In this document: in pieces, positions 1 through 6,873 of the stretch
Layout of the letters: every line of letters begins with the position of its first letter
Numbering within the stretch: the first letter of the stretch is position 1
NCBI GenBank assembly: GCA_949296915.1
Contig: CASFPX010000011.1
Coordinates: forward strand, 1 to 64,000
DNA length: 64,000 nt
Direction of reading: 5' to 3'
Source of the DNA: Onthovicinus sp900555545
Lineage (GTDB): Bacteria > Bacillota > Clostridia > Oscillospirales > Acutalibacteraceae
Made by a program: the position numbers and the translations under genes
The notes under the pieces: generated by a model
The model's input: the letters and a program-made list of their open reading frames with translations, nothing else
Databases searched by the model: none
Told to the model about the DNA's origin: nothing

Positions 1-224
1 GTCAGCAGTTTTAATGTGGTACTTTTGCCGCAGCCATTGTGGCCGATCAGGCCGATAGCCTCGCCCTTCTTCACATCAAAACTGATACCGTTCAACACCC
101 AGCGTTCTTCATAACGATTGCGTTTTCTGAAAAGTATCCTTTCTTTCAACTGGCTGCCTTTATCATAATAAACTTTGAACTTTTTCCTTACATCTCTTAC
201 CTCAATGGCATTTTCCGGCTTCAT
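1..224 (-). CDS. Polysaccharide/teichoic-acid ABC exporter ATPase, N-terminal fragment
   Basis: Read from an ATG at 222-224 on the minus strand, the frame is open to the window edge (about 74 codons). It starts MKPENAIEVRDV and reaches a clear Walker A motif, GHNGCGKST. The basic, tyrosine-containing stretch before the Walker A (KFKVYYDKGSQLKERI) is typical of the TagH/Wzt/RfbB ATPases that power export of undecaprenyl-linked polysaccharide or teichoic acid. The start codon directly follows the stop of an upstream permease fragment (TAG then ATG), the usual permease-ATPase order of these exporters. The substrate cannot be told because the C-terminal half is outside the window. Confidence 0.85.
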   Translation of the reverse strand, partial: MKPENAIEVRDVRKKFKVYYDKGSQLKERILFRKRNRYEERWVLNGISFDVKKGEAIGLIGHNGCGKSTTLKLL

Positions 225-390
225 CTACAACTCCTCCGCAAATCCTCTCTGCAACTTATTAAATACGATAACGCCGATCACAAGGACGATACACCCCAGT
301 ATAAATCCGCTGGTCAGCGTACTTATATGGGGCACCTGTCCGCTGTAGAGCACATCTCTGTATCCGGTAATGATCGGTGTCATTGGGCGC
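225..390 (-). CDS. ABC-2 type polysaccharide export permease, C-terminal fragment
   Basis: On the minus strand the last ~54 codons before the TAG at 225-227 read PMTPIITGYRDVLYSGQ, then a hydrophobic segment (FILGCIVLVIGVIVF) and the tail NKLQRGFAEEL. This is the C-terminus of a TagG/Wzm-type exporter permease: the NPMxxIIxGYRD signature before the last membrane helix is characteristic. It is immediately upstream of the ATPase fragment, so the two form an export operon. Homology stops abruptly around 387-394, where the same DNA becomes part of a plus-strand symporter gene, so the upstream ~200 codons are missing. This is a truncation by rearrangement or by misassembly; the end coordinate is approximate. 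Confidence 0.7.
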
Positions 391-993
391 GCCCTGCTTC
401 CGACTGCTTATCAGACGGCTTCCGACGCTGAAAATATCTTTATCGGGATGGCCTCCATGCTGATGCATCCCCTCTTTGCCGGTATTGTCATGGCAGGCGT
501 GCTGGCTGCGACGATCAGTTCGTCTGATTCTTACCTTCTGATTGCGGCGTCGGCGTTCTCCAAGAATATTTTCCAGGGCCTCATTAAGAAGAACGCGACG
601 GATAAGCAGGTGATGCGCGTGAGCCGGATCACTCTGATTGCGGTTGCCGTCGTTGGGATGATTATCGCACTTGATGAGGACAGTGTTATTTTCACGCTCG
701 TCAGCTTTGCCTGGGCGGGTTTTGGCGCCACGTTTGGCCCGCTGATGCTTTTCAGCCTGTTCTGGAAGCGGATCAATCGCGCGGGCGCGATCGCCGGTAT
801 GCTCACGGGAGCGATTTCCGTATTCGTATGGAAGCTGGTGCTCAATCCGCTCGGCGGTGTGTTTGCGATCTATGAGCTGTTGCCGGCATTTATCCTATCC
901 AGCATCGCCATCGTGGTAGTGTCCCTGCTGACAAAGGCTCCCTCTGAGGAGATTCAGCGGGAATTTGAAGAGTCCAAGACGATCGAGTGCTAA
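370..993 (+). CDS. Sodium:solute symporter (PutP-type), 5'-truncated
   Basis: The reading frame encodes about the last 200 residues of an SSS-family sodium/proline symporter. Recognisable pieces are the segment DAENIFI, a helix containing AGVLAATISSSDSYLL, the PutP-like SFAWAGFGATFGPLMLFSLFW, a further helix with AGMLTGAISVFVWK, and the short tail TKAPSEEIQREFEE, which matches the usual PutP C-terminus. Full-length PutP is about 500 residues, so more than half is absent. The ATG at 370 is probably not a real start: the preceding bases are shared with the antisense permease fragment. Likely role of the intact protein is Na+-coupled uptake of proline or a related solute across the cytoplasmic membrane. 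Confidence 0.8.
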   Translation: MIGVIGRALLPTAYQTASDAENIFIGMASMLMHPLFAGIVMAGVLAATISSSDSYLLIAASAFSKNIFQGLIKKNATDKQVMRVSRITLIAVAVVGMIIALDEDSVIFTLVSFAWAGFGATFGPLMLFSLFWKRINRAGAIAGMLTGAISVFVWKLVLNPLGGVFAIYELLPAFILSSIAIVVVSLLTKAPSEEIQREFEESKTIEC

Positions 994-1055
994 AACAGAG
1001 CTTGTCCGGTTTGCCTGCGCGGTGAACCGGATTTTTTCGTTGGGAGGGCGTTGGG

Positions 1056-3137
1056 ATGAAGCGGCCGTTGGCGATTGCCGGTGCAGTGCTGTTTATTGCG
1101 CTATACTTTTTATGGCGTTTCCCCATACTGGCACCGGCGTGCTGCGCGGTGGGCACGGCTGCATCACTTGGGGCTGTTTTGCTATACCGCAAAGTTCGTT
1201 TAAAAAGGGTGGCCCTGATTGGTGTAGTGGTTTTGATGGCCTGCCTGCTCTTTTCCGGCGCACGGTATGTTTTTTACCGTCCGGCTGCTTTGCTTGTGGG
1301 GCAAACAGTTCAGTTGACTGCCCACATCCGCGCTGAACCGGATCGGACATATGGCCGGTATCAGTATATCTTTGAGACGGATACGGTAAATGGAGAGCCG
1401 CTTCATGTGCGGGTGCGTGCCAATTCCTATGAGGAGTTGGCGCTGGAGCCTTATGATGAGGTGAAGCTACAGGCGGAGCTGATGTTATCCGAGTCCCGTG
1501 CAAACGGTGGGCTGCAGCTGGATACCGACCGCGTTTTTCTGTACGCAGATTCTTTCACGCTTCTCTCTGTCACGCAGCGGGAGGGGCACCGTCCCTTGGC
1601 GTACTACATATCGGCTTTTCGAGCGAAACTGTCTGCTCAGGTGCGCAGCAATCTGAGCAGCGAGACGGGTGGCCTGCTGAACGGCCTCTTGCTCGGAGAT
1701 AAATCGGGGGTGACGGCCGATGCTACACACGACTTCCGACAGATCGGGATCTCCCATCTGCTGGCCGTCTCCGGACTGCACATGAGCGTTTGGGCTATGG
1801 CCGTATTCAACATCTTACGGCGTTCCCGGCTCGGCAGGCGGATCGCGGCTGCCCTGACAGTTGGATTTGTGCTGTTTTTCATGGCGCTCACGAGTTTTAC
1901 CCCCTCTGTTGTGCGTTCCGGCATCATGATGCTGCTATATTTGGGGGCGTTCCTGTTCAAACGCACGCCGGATTCTCTCAATTCGCTCGGCGGTGCTGTG
2001 CTTGTATTCCTGATCGTAAATCCATTTGCGGCTATGGATATTGGGCTGATCCTGTCTGCGCTGGCCACTTTTGGGATCGTTATACTGAATCCGGTTGTCG
2101 TACGCCTGCTTGGCCGGTTGAATCTTATCGATTTTATCCCAGCCCGCCGTGTCCTCCGCTGGGGCGCGGAAACTATCGCAATCTCCCTGACTGCGTCCGT
2201 GTTCACCATCCCGGTTGTACTCGTTACATTCGGGATGATTACTATCCTTGCGCCGCTGTCGAATCTTTTTATTGCGGGCCTGGCGGCGCCTGCCATGGTC
2301 ACTGGCGGGATTGCCGCGCTGTTTGGGATGGCGGGGGTTCCATTTCTATCCCAGCCGCTGTTTGCCTGTTCCGGTTTTCTCGTGCGGCTGATGCTGCGCC
2401 TCTCTAACGCCTTTGCCGATATTCCGTACGTCTCTTATTACATCGATGTGGGTGAGCTCGTCTCATTGCTGCTTGCTGCCATTATTTCCGCAGTTGTTCT
2501 CTGGGTTGTCCTCGGCGACCGAAAGGGTCTGCCCGCGGGAGTTTTGGCAGTGGCCACCGCCTGTGTCGTAGCGGTTTCCGCTTTCTGCCAGATGATCGCA
2601 GATTGGGGTCAGACGGTTGTCTATGTCACACAGGGGAGCAATCCGTGCGTCCTTGTTCAAAACGGAGAGCGGACGATCCTGTTGGGATCCGGCTCGGAGG
2701 GGAGCGGTTTGGATCTGCTGGAGCGGCAGAACATCTATCATCCAGACTTTGTGTTCCTCTGGGCCGACGATCCCGACACGGAAAAATCGTCTGTCTTGGA
2801 CAGGTGCCGGGGGAGTGTTCCAGTGATACAGGGGCAATCGTTCCGTGTGGAGTTTGACAAGTTGACTCTTGAGTCGGACGGGGAGACATTGCTGCTGCAT
2901 ACGATGGGACGTACCGTGCGCATCGCTGAAAATTTAGAGGAGGATCCAGCGGACATTTTAATTGCCGGTGGCCTCTCAAAGCAAATTGATTATGGGAGCA
3001 GGCCTGCGGTTGAGACCAATACGCGCTATGCCAAGGGGAAAAACGCTTTGACCGTTCCCTATAACAGTGATATAATAATAAAGATTGGACAGGATGCGCA
3101 GATTCGGCTGAACGGAGGTTCTCATGGCGCGGATTGA
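1056..3137 (+). CDS. comEC: ComEC/Rec2-family DNA uptake channel protein
   Basis: A 693-residue membrane protein. The N-terminus has several hydrophobic helices (residues 5-75), then a soluble DUF4131-like OB-type domain (about 80-175). The Competence domain begins near 200 and carries the signature HLLAVSGLHMS at 234-244, followed by many membrane helices to about residue 500. ComEC forms the inner-membrane channel for single-stranded DNA during transformation. The last ~190 residues sit where most ComEC proteins have a metallo-beta-lactamase-like nuclease domain, but no HxHxDH zinc motif is visible, so this domain looks degenerate or replaced. The ATG at 1056 follows GGGAGGG at good spacing. 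The 3' end overlaps holA by 14 bases; comEC-holA adjacency is common in Firmicutes. Confidence 0.88.
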   Translation: MKRPLAIAGAVLFIALYFLWRFPILAPACCAVGTAASLGAVLLYRKVRLKRVALIGVVVLMACLLFSGARYVFYRPAALLVGQTVQLTAHIRAEPDRTYGRYQYIFETDTVNGEPLHVRVRANSYEELALEPYDEVKLQAELMLSESRANGGLQLDTDRVFLYADSFTLLSVTQREGHRPLAYYISAFRAKLSAQVRSNLSSETGGLLNGLLLGDKSGVTADATHDFRQIGISHLLAVSGLHMSVWAMAVFNILRRSRLGRRIAAALTVGFVLFFMALTSFTPSVVRSGIMMLLYLGAFLFKRTPDSLNSLGGAVLVFLIVNPFAAMDIGLILSALATFGIVILNPVVVRLLGRLNLIDFIPARRVLRWGAETIAISLTASVFTIPVVLVTFGMITILAPLSNLFIAGLAAPAMVTGGIAALFGMAGVPFLSQPLFACSGFLVRLMLRLSNAFADIPYVSYYIDVGELVSLLLAAIISAVVLWVVLGDRKGLPAGVLAVATACVVAVSAFCQMIADWGQTVVYVTQGSNPCVLVQNGERTILLGSGSEGSGLDLLERQNIYHPDFVFLWADDPDTEKSSVLDRCRGSVPVIQGQSFRVEFDKLTLESDGETLLLHTMGRTVRIAENLEEDPADILIAGGLSKQIDYGSRPAVETNTRYAKGKNALTVPYNSDIIIKIGQDAQIRLNGGSHGAD

Positions 3138-4185
3138 CGAAAAGGAATTAAAACATCAGATTAAAAACGGGTTTGTCAAAGACGCCTACCTCTTTTACGG
3201 GGATGAGGCCTATTTGAAGACGCACTATGTTGATGCGTTGGTACGGGAGGCCGTAGGCGCGAGCGCCGATTTTAACCTGCACACCTTTGATGTGCAGGAC
3301 AGCCCGGTAACGGCTGAGGATCTCTATATGGCTGCACGCTCCTGCCCGATGATGGGTGGCAAAAGCTGTGTGCTTGTGCGGGATCTTTCGCCGGACAGCT
3401 TGGGGGAGCGGGAGCTCGACCTAATTGTGGAACTGATTGAACAGCCCTCCCCGTCCTGTGTGCTGATTTTCCTCTTTGACCGAACAGAGGCGACGCCCAA
3501 AAAGAATAACAAGTGGAAACGGCTGTTTGCGGCTGTCGAAAAATATGGTACGCTAGTCCAGTTGGACAAGCTCTCGGCCAAATCGCTGGAAACCCGCCTG
3601 GTCACACAGGCGCGCCGCCGCCTGTGCGCACTGGAGCCGGACGCCGCGGCATATCTGGTTGCGCAGGCGGGGGACGATCTGAATCTTTTGCTCAACGAAC
3701 TCGAGAAGTGTTGTGCCTACGTGGGTCCGGGTGCGCCCATCCGCCGTGAAGATGTGGAGGCTGTGTGCGTACATTCGCTTGATTCGACCGCCTTTGATCT
3801 TGTGCATGCAATCCATGCGCGCAACTGCCTGCGTGCGTATGAGCTGCTCGATGAACTCTTTGTCCAGCGTGTGGAGCCGATCATGATCCATGGCGCGCTG
3901 GCTGCCTCCTATATTGACATGTACCGGGCGCGCGTCTCCTCGGAGGCCACAGGCGATCCGGTTGCAGTTGCAAAGATTTTTCCGGGCACTTACCGCAACA
4001 GGGAATTTCGGCTGCGCAACGCCGCACGGGATACGCGCAGCACCAGTACGCGCCAGCTGCGCCAGTGCCTGGATTGTCTGGATGAGGCGGATCGCCTGCT
4101 CAAGGGCGGCGGGGCCGAACCGCGCATTATTTTGGAAGAAACAGTGGTCAAGCTGCTGAAGATCTCCGGAGGGGAGCGGGCGTGA
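3124..4185 (+). CDS. holA: DNA polymerase III subunit delta
   Basis: The 353-residue protein begins with a helix and then YLFYGDEAYLKTHYVDAL, the typical N-terminus of the HolA clamp-loader subunit, which opens the beta sliding clamp. The pattern SCPMMGGKSCVLVRDL and the central region where the chain parts from an AAA+ fold without a Walker motif also fit. The C-terminal third (about 210-345) is the helical collar domain with FDLVHAIHARN and RIILEETVVKLLK. The length matches the family (about 330-350). The gene overlaps comEC upstream and the Toprim gene downstream (4182), indicating tight translational coupling. Confidence 0.92.
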   Translation: MARIDEKELKHQIKNGFVKDAYLFYGDEAYLKTHYVDALVREAVGASADFNLHTFDVQDSPVTAEDLYMAARSCPMMGGKSCVLVRDLSPDSLGERELDLIVELIEQPSPSCVLIFLFDRTEATPKKNNKWKRLFAAVEKYGTLVQLDKLSAKSLETRLVTQARRRLCALEPDAAAYLVAQAGDDLNLLLNELEKCCAYVGPGAPIRREDVEAVCVHSLDSTAFDLVHAIHARNCLRAYELLDELFVQRVEPIMIHGALAASYIDMYRARVSSEATGDPVAVAKIFPGTYRNREFRLRNAARDTRSTSTRQLRQCLDCLDEADRLLKGGGAEPRIILEETVVKLLKISGGERA

Positions 4186-4796
4186 ATAAGATTAAAGTCA
4201 GTTATGCGGTCATTGTGGAGGGGAAATATGATAAGATCAAGCTATCCTCCTTTTTAGATGCATTGATCGTGGAGACAAACGGCTTTTCGATTTTTCGTGA
4301 CCGCGAACGGATGGAACTGATCCGCCAGTTGGCACGTACGCGCGGGATTGTCATTCTGACGGACAGCGATTCAGCGGGATTTTCCATCCGCTCCCGGATC
4401 CGCGGCGCAGTGCATGACGGAGAGGTGCGCAATGCCTACATTCCAGATATCCTGGGCAAAGAGCGGCGCAAGGAGGCTCCTTCTAAGGAGGGCAAACTCG
4501 GCGTGGAGGGGATGTCCCGTCAGATTTTAATGGATTCCCTGCGCGCGGCCGGTGTTCCGTTTGAGGACAGTGCCCCCCGGGCGCGGAGCGAACGCCCGAT
4601 CACCAAATTGGATCTGTTTGAGGATGGGCTCAGCGGGACGGCGGATAGCAAACGCCGCCGTACGGCCTTTTTAAAAGCTGCCAATCTGCCGGAACGCCTG
4701 TCGGCCAATATGATACCCGAGGTGCTCAACGCCCTGATGACGTATGAGGAGTACCGTGAATTGTTAAATCAGATTGGATATAGCGCGTCTTATTGA
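4182..4796 (+). CDS. Toprim/DUF4093 protein, ribonuclease M5-like
   Basis: The 204-residue protein starts with a Toprim domain: AVIVEGKYDKIKL gives the conserved glutamate near residue 12, and ILTDSDSAGF near residues 60-70 gives the DxD metal-binding pair. The second half is the DUF4093 region normally attached to RNase M5-like Toprim proteins of Clostridia. RNase M5 matures 5S rRNA in Bacillus, but the clostridial DUF4093 variant has been assigned mostly by similarity, so the substrate is an inference. It overlaps holA by four bases. The promoter of yicC lies across its stop codon. Confidence 0.8.
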   Translation: MNKIKVSYAVIVEGKYDKIKLSSFLDALIVETNGFSIFRDRERMELIRQLARTRGIVILTDSDSAGFSIRSRIRGAVHDGEVRNAYIPDILGKERRKEAPSKEGKLGVEGMSRQILMDSLRAAGVPFEDSAPRARSERPITKLDLFEDGLSGTADSKRRRTAFLKAANLPERLSANMIPEVLNALMTYEEYRELLNQIGYSASY

Positions 4797-4822
4797 CAAA
4801 CTTGCCCCAAAATTGGTACAAT
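4793..4822 (+). promoter_or_regulatory. Sigma-70-type promoter for the yicC-remA-gmk operon
   Basis: TTGACA at 4793-4798 and TACAAT at 4817-4822 are separated by 18 bases and lie about 45 bases before the yicC start. The -35 box overlaps the TGA stop of the upstream Toprim gene. It probably drives the yicC-remA-gmk-rpoZ-priA run. Confidence 0.7.
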
Positions 4823-4865
4823 AACTTAGTTATAAGCCGAAACTAAACGATCGGGAGGCATTTCA

Positions 4866-5741
4866 ATGCTCAGAAGTATGACCGGGTACGGGCGTGCCCA
4901 GTCCGCCGATGAAAATATTTCCGTCCTGGTGGAGATCAAGAGTGTCAATCACCGCTATTTCGAGTTCTCTGCCCGGGTTCCCAGGCTGTATGGCTTTTTG
5001 GAGGACAAGCTGAAAGGCTATGTTCAATCCCGCGTCGCACGCGGAAAGATTGATATGGGCGTCTATATCGAGACGCTCGCCGCCAAGAATGCCTCAGTTC
5101 ACTTGGACATGGCGCTGGCGCAGGCTTATATTGCCGCCCTGACGCCTCTGACGGAGGTTCCGGAGCTGAAGAATGACGTGAGCGTCATGTCCGTAGCGCG
5201 GCTGCCGGATGTGATGAATGTCACGCACGATGAGCTGGATGAGGAGGCCGTATGGGAGACGGTACGGGTCGCAGCGGCGGAGGCTGTCGACAGGTTCATC
5301 GCTGCGCGTGAGCAGGAGGGTGAGCGCCTGCGTGCGGATATCCTGGCCAAGGCGGAGTCGATCTTGCGCCGTGTGGAGACGATTGAGGCACGTTCGCCGC
5401 AGACGGTTGCCGAATACCGGCAGCGTATGCTCGACCATATGTATGCCGTGCTTGGCGAGTCACCGGATGAGCAGCGCGTGTTGACGGAGGCCGCCATCTA
5501 TGCGGACAAGGTGGCCGTGGACGAGGAGACTGTGCGCCTGCGCAGCCATTTCCAGCAGCTGCAGGAAATTCTCTCCACCGATGAGGCTGTCGGCCGGCGG
5601 CTGGACTTTTTGGTGCAGGAGATGAACCGCGAGACGAATACCATCGGTTCCAAGGCTCAGGATGTGGAGATTGTCCGCGCGGTGCTGGATATCAAATCCG
5701 ATATCGAAAAGATCCGTGAACAGATTCAAAATGTAGAATAA
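4866..5741 (+). CDS. yicC: YicC/YloC family endoribonuclease
   Basis: The 291-residue protein begins MLRSMTGYGRAQ, the hallmark of the YicC family, and ends with the conserved DFLVQEMNRETNTIGSK segment (about 253-269). YicC/YloC proteins are hexameric endoribonucleases linked to small RNA turnover and stationary phase in other bacteria. Length is as expected (about 290). A strong GGGAGG precedes the ATG. The gene is followed at 18 bases by remA and then gmk, the order found in Bacillus (yloC-remA-gmk-rpoZ). Confidence 0.92.
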   Translation: MLRSMTGYGRAQSADENISVLVEIKSVNHRYFEFSARVPRLYGFLEDKLKGYVQSRVARGKIDMGVYIETLAAKNASVHLDMALAQAYIAALTPLTEVPELKNDVSVMSVARLPDVMNVTHDELDEEAVWETVRVAAAEAVDRFIAAREQEGERLRADILAKAESILRRVETIEARSPQTVAEYRQRMLDHMYAVLGESPDEQRVLTEAAIYADKVAVDEETVRLRSHFQQLQEILSTDEAVGRRLDFLVQEMNRETNTIGSKAQDVEIVRAVLDIKSDIEKIREQIQNVE

Positions 5742-5759
5742 TTACCCGGAGGATCGAAG

Positions 5760-6041
5760 ATGGTACAGCTCGTCAATATCGGTTTTGGAAATATGATCAA
5801 CGCCTCCCGTCTTGTCGCCATGGTGAGCCCGGATGCGGCACCGGTTAAGCGTATCGTGCAGGACTGCAAAAAAAACGGCACCCTGATCGATGCCACACAC
5901 GGCCGGCGGAGCAGGACGGTTCTGATCATGGACAGCGGGCACGTGGTGCTGACCTATCTGCAGGCGGAGACGGTGGCCGCCCGGCTCAATGAGACGGGCG
6001 ACACGATTCAAGATGAGGAGGGCGATGTCAATGAGCGCTAA
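5760..6041 (+). CDS. remA: RemA-like regulator (DUF370)
   Basis: A 93-residue protein beginning MVQLVNIGFGNMINASRLVAMVSPDAAP, which is the DUF370/RemA family. In Bacillus RemA is a DNA-binding activator of extracellular matrix genes that forms ring-like oligomers. The conserved KRIVQDCKKNGTLIDATHGR and RTVLIMDSGHVVL strands are present. A GGAGG stands just before the ATG. It overlaps gmk by 11 bases. Its position between yicC and gmk supports the call; its target genes here are unknown. Confidence 0.9.
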   Translation: MVQLVNIGFGNMINASRLVAMVSPDAAPVKRIVQDCKKNGTLIDATHGRRSRTVLIMDSGHVVLTYLQAETVAARLNETGDTIQDEEGDVNER

Positions 6042-6651
6042 AAACAAAAGGGGGATGTTGATCATTCTGTCCGGGCCGTCCGGCTCGGGGAAGGATACCA
6101 TCCTGACACAGCTGGCTAAACGCGATATCGGGGTGCAGCTTTCAGTCTCCCTGACCACACGGGCGCCGCGTGAGTGGGAGATTGACGGCTTCCATTATTA
6201 CTTTGTCAGCAAGCAGTCCTTTATGGAAAAGATTCATAATGACGAGGTTTTGGAATACGCTAAGTATGGCGATAACTATTACGGCACGCCGGCTGCCCCG
6301 GTCGATCAATGGCTGGATGAGGGGAAAACCGTCATCCTGAAGATCGAGGTGCAGGGCGCCGAGAAGATTCGCGCCCGCTATCCGGATGTGGTCAGCCTTT
6401 TCCTGATGCCCCCCTCTATGGAGATTTTGGAAAAGCGCCTGCGCAACCGTGAGAGCGACAGCGAGGAGGATATCGTCAAGCGCATGACGATTGCCAAAGA
6501 GGAGATCGCGCGCTCTGAGGAATATGATTACATTGTTGTCAACGATGTCGTCGACTACGCGGTCAGCGACATTTGCGCCATCATTCAGGCCGAGCGCCTG
6601 CGCTCCGGCCGCATGAAATATAAAGTAAGTGAGGTATTGGATCATGCTTAA
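6031..6651 (+). CDS. gmk: Guanylate kinase
   Basis: Converts GMP to GDP with ATP. The P-loop reads GPSGSGKDT close to the N-terminus, followed by SVSLTTRAPREWEIDGFHYYFVS, the conserved GMP-binding region of Gmk, and the tail SEEDIVKRMTIAKEEI. The frame is open from 5989, but the ATG at 6031 is preferred because GAGGAGGG at 6015-6022 lies eight bases upstream; a second ATG at 6025 is too close. It overlaps both remA and rpoZ by a few bases. At 206 residues it has normal length. Confidence 0.95.
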   Translation: MSAKNKRGMLIILSGPSGSGKDTILTQLAKRDIGVQLSVSLTTRAPREWEIDGFHYYFVSKQSFMEKIHNDEVLEYAKYGDNYYGTPAAPVDQWLDEGKTVILKIEVQGAEKIRARYPDVVSLFLMPPSMEILEKRLRNRESDSEEDIVKRMTIAKEEIARSEEYDYIVVNDVVDYAVSDICAIIQAERLRSGRMKYKVSEVLDHA

Positions 6652-6853
6652 TCCCGATTTGAGGACGATTTTAACAGATCACCTGAGCCGGTATTCCCTG
6701 GTGATTGCCACAGCTAAGCTGGCGCGCCGCGTAGTGGATGAGGCGGAGGAGAACGGCGATATTCTGGAGGAGAAGCCGGTTACCATTGCCCTGAACAAAA
6801 TTTTGGACGGCGAATACGAGATCGAGGAGCCGGAGGAGATTCGCAATCTGTAA
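6644..6853 (+). CDS. rpoZ: DNA-directed RNA polymerase omega subunit
   Basis: A 69-residue protein, MLNPDLRTILTDHLSRYSLVIATAKLAR at the start (given here as two blocks: MLNPDLRTIL and SRYSLVIATAKLARR), then KPVTIALNKILDGEYEI. The S-R-Y-x-L-V-x-A-x-A-K-R-A-R pattern is the omega signature for binding the beta' C-terminus. The ATG at 6644 has GTGAGG nine bases upstream and overlaps the gmk stop. The operon position after gmk is typical. Confidence 0.92.
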   Translation: MLNPDLRTILTDHLSRYSLVIATAKLARRVVDEAEENGDILEEKPVTIALNKILDGEYEIEEPEEIRNL

Positions 6854-6873
6854 TGCGTGAGGAGATTACCCCC

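Noticed and set aside
39..431. Plus-strand frame of 130 codons at the left end
   Set aside because: It is antisense to the ABC exporter ATPase and permease fragments, which show clear Walker A and permease motifs.
1637..2302. Minus-strand 221-codon frame inside comEC, and similar long antisense frames in addB (43561-44604) and addA
   Set aside because: Low-complexity, serine/arginine/threonine-rich translations with no motifs; they are shadows of high-GC codon use in the real genes.
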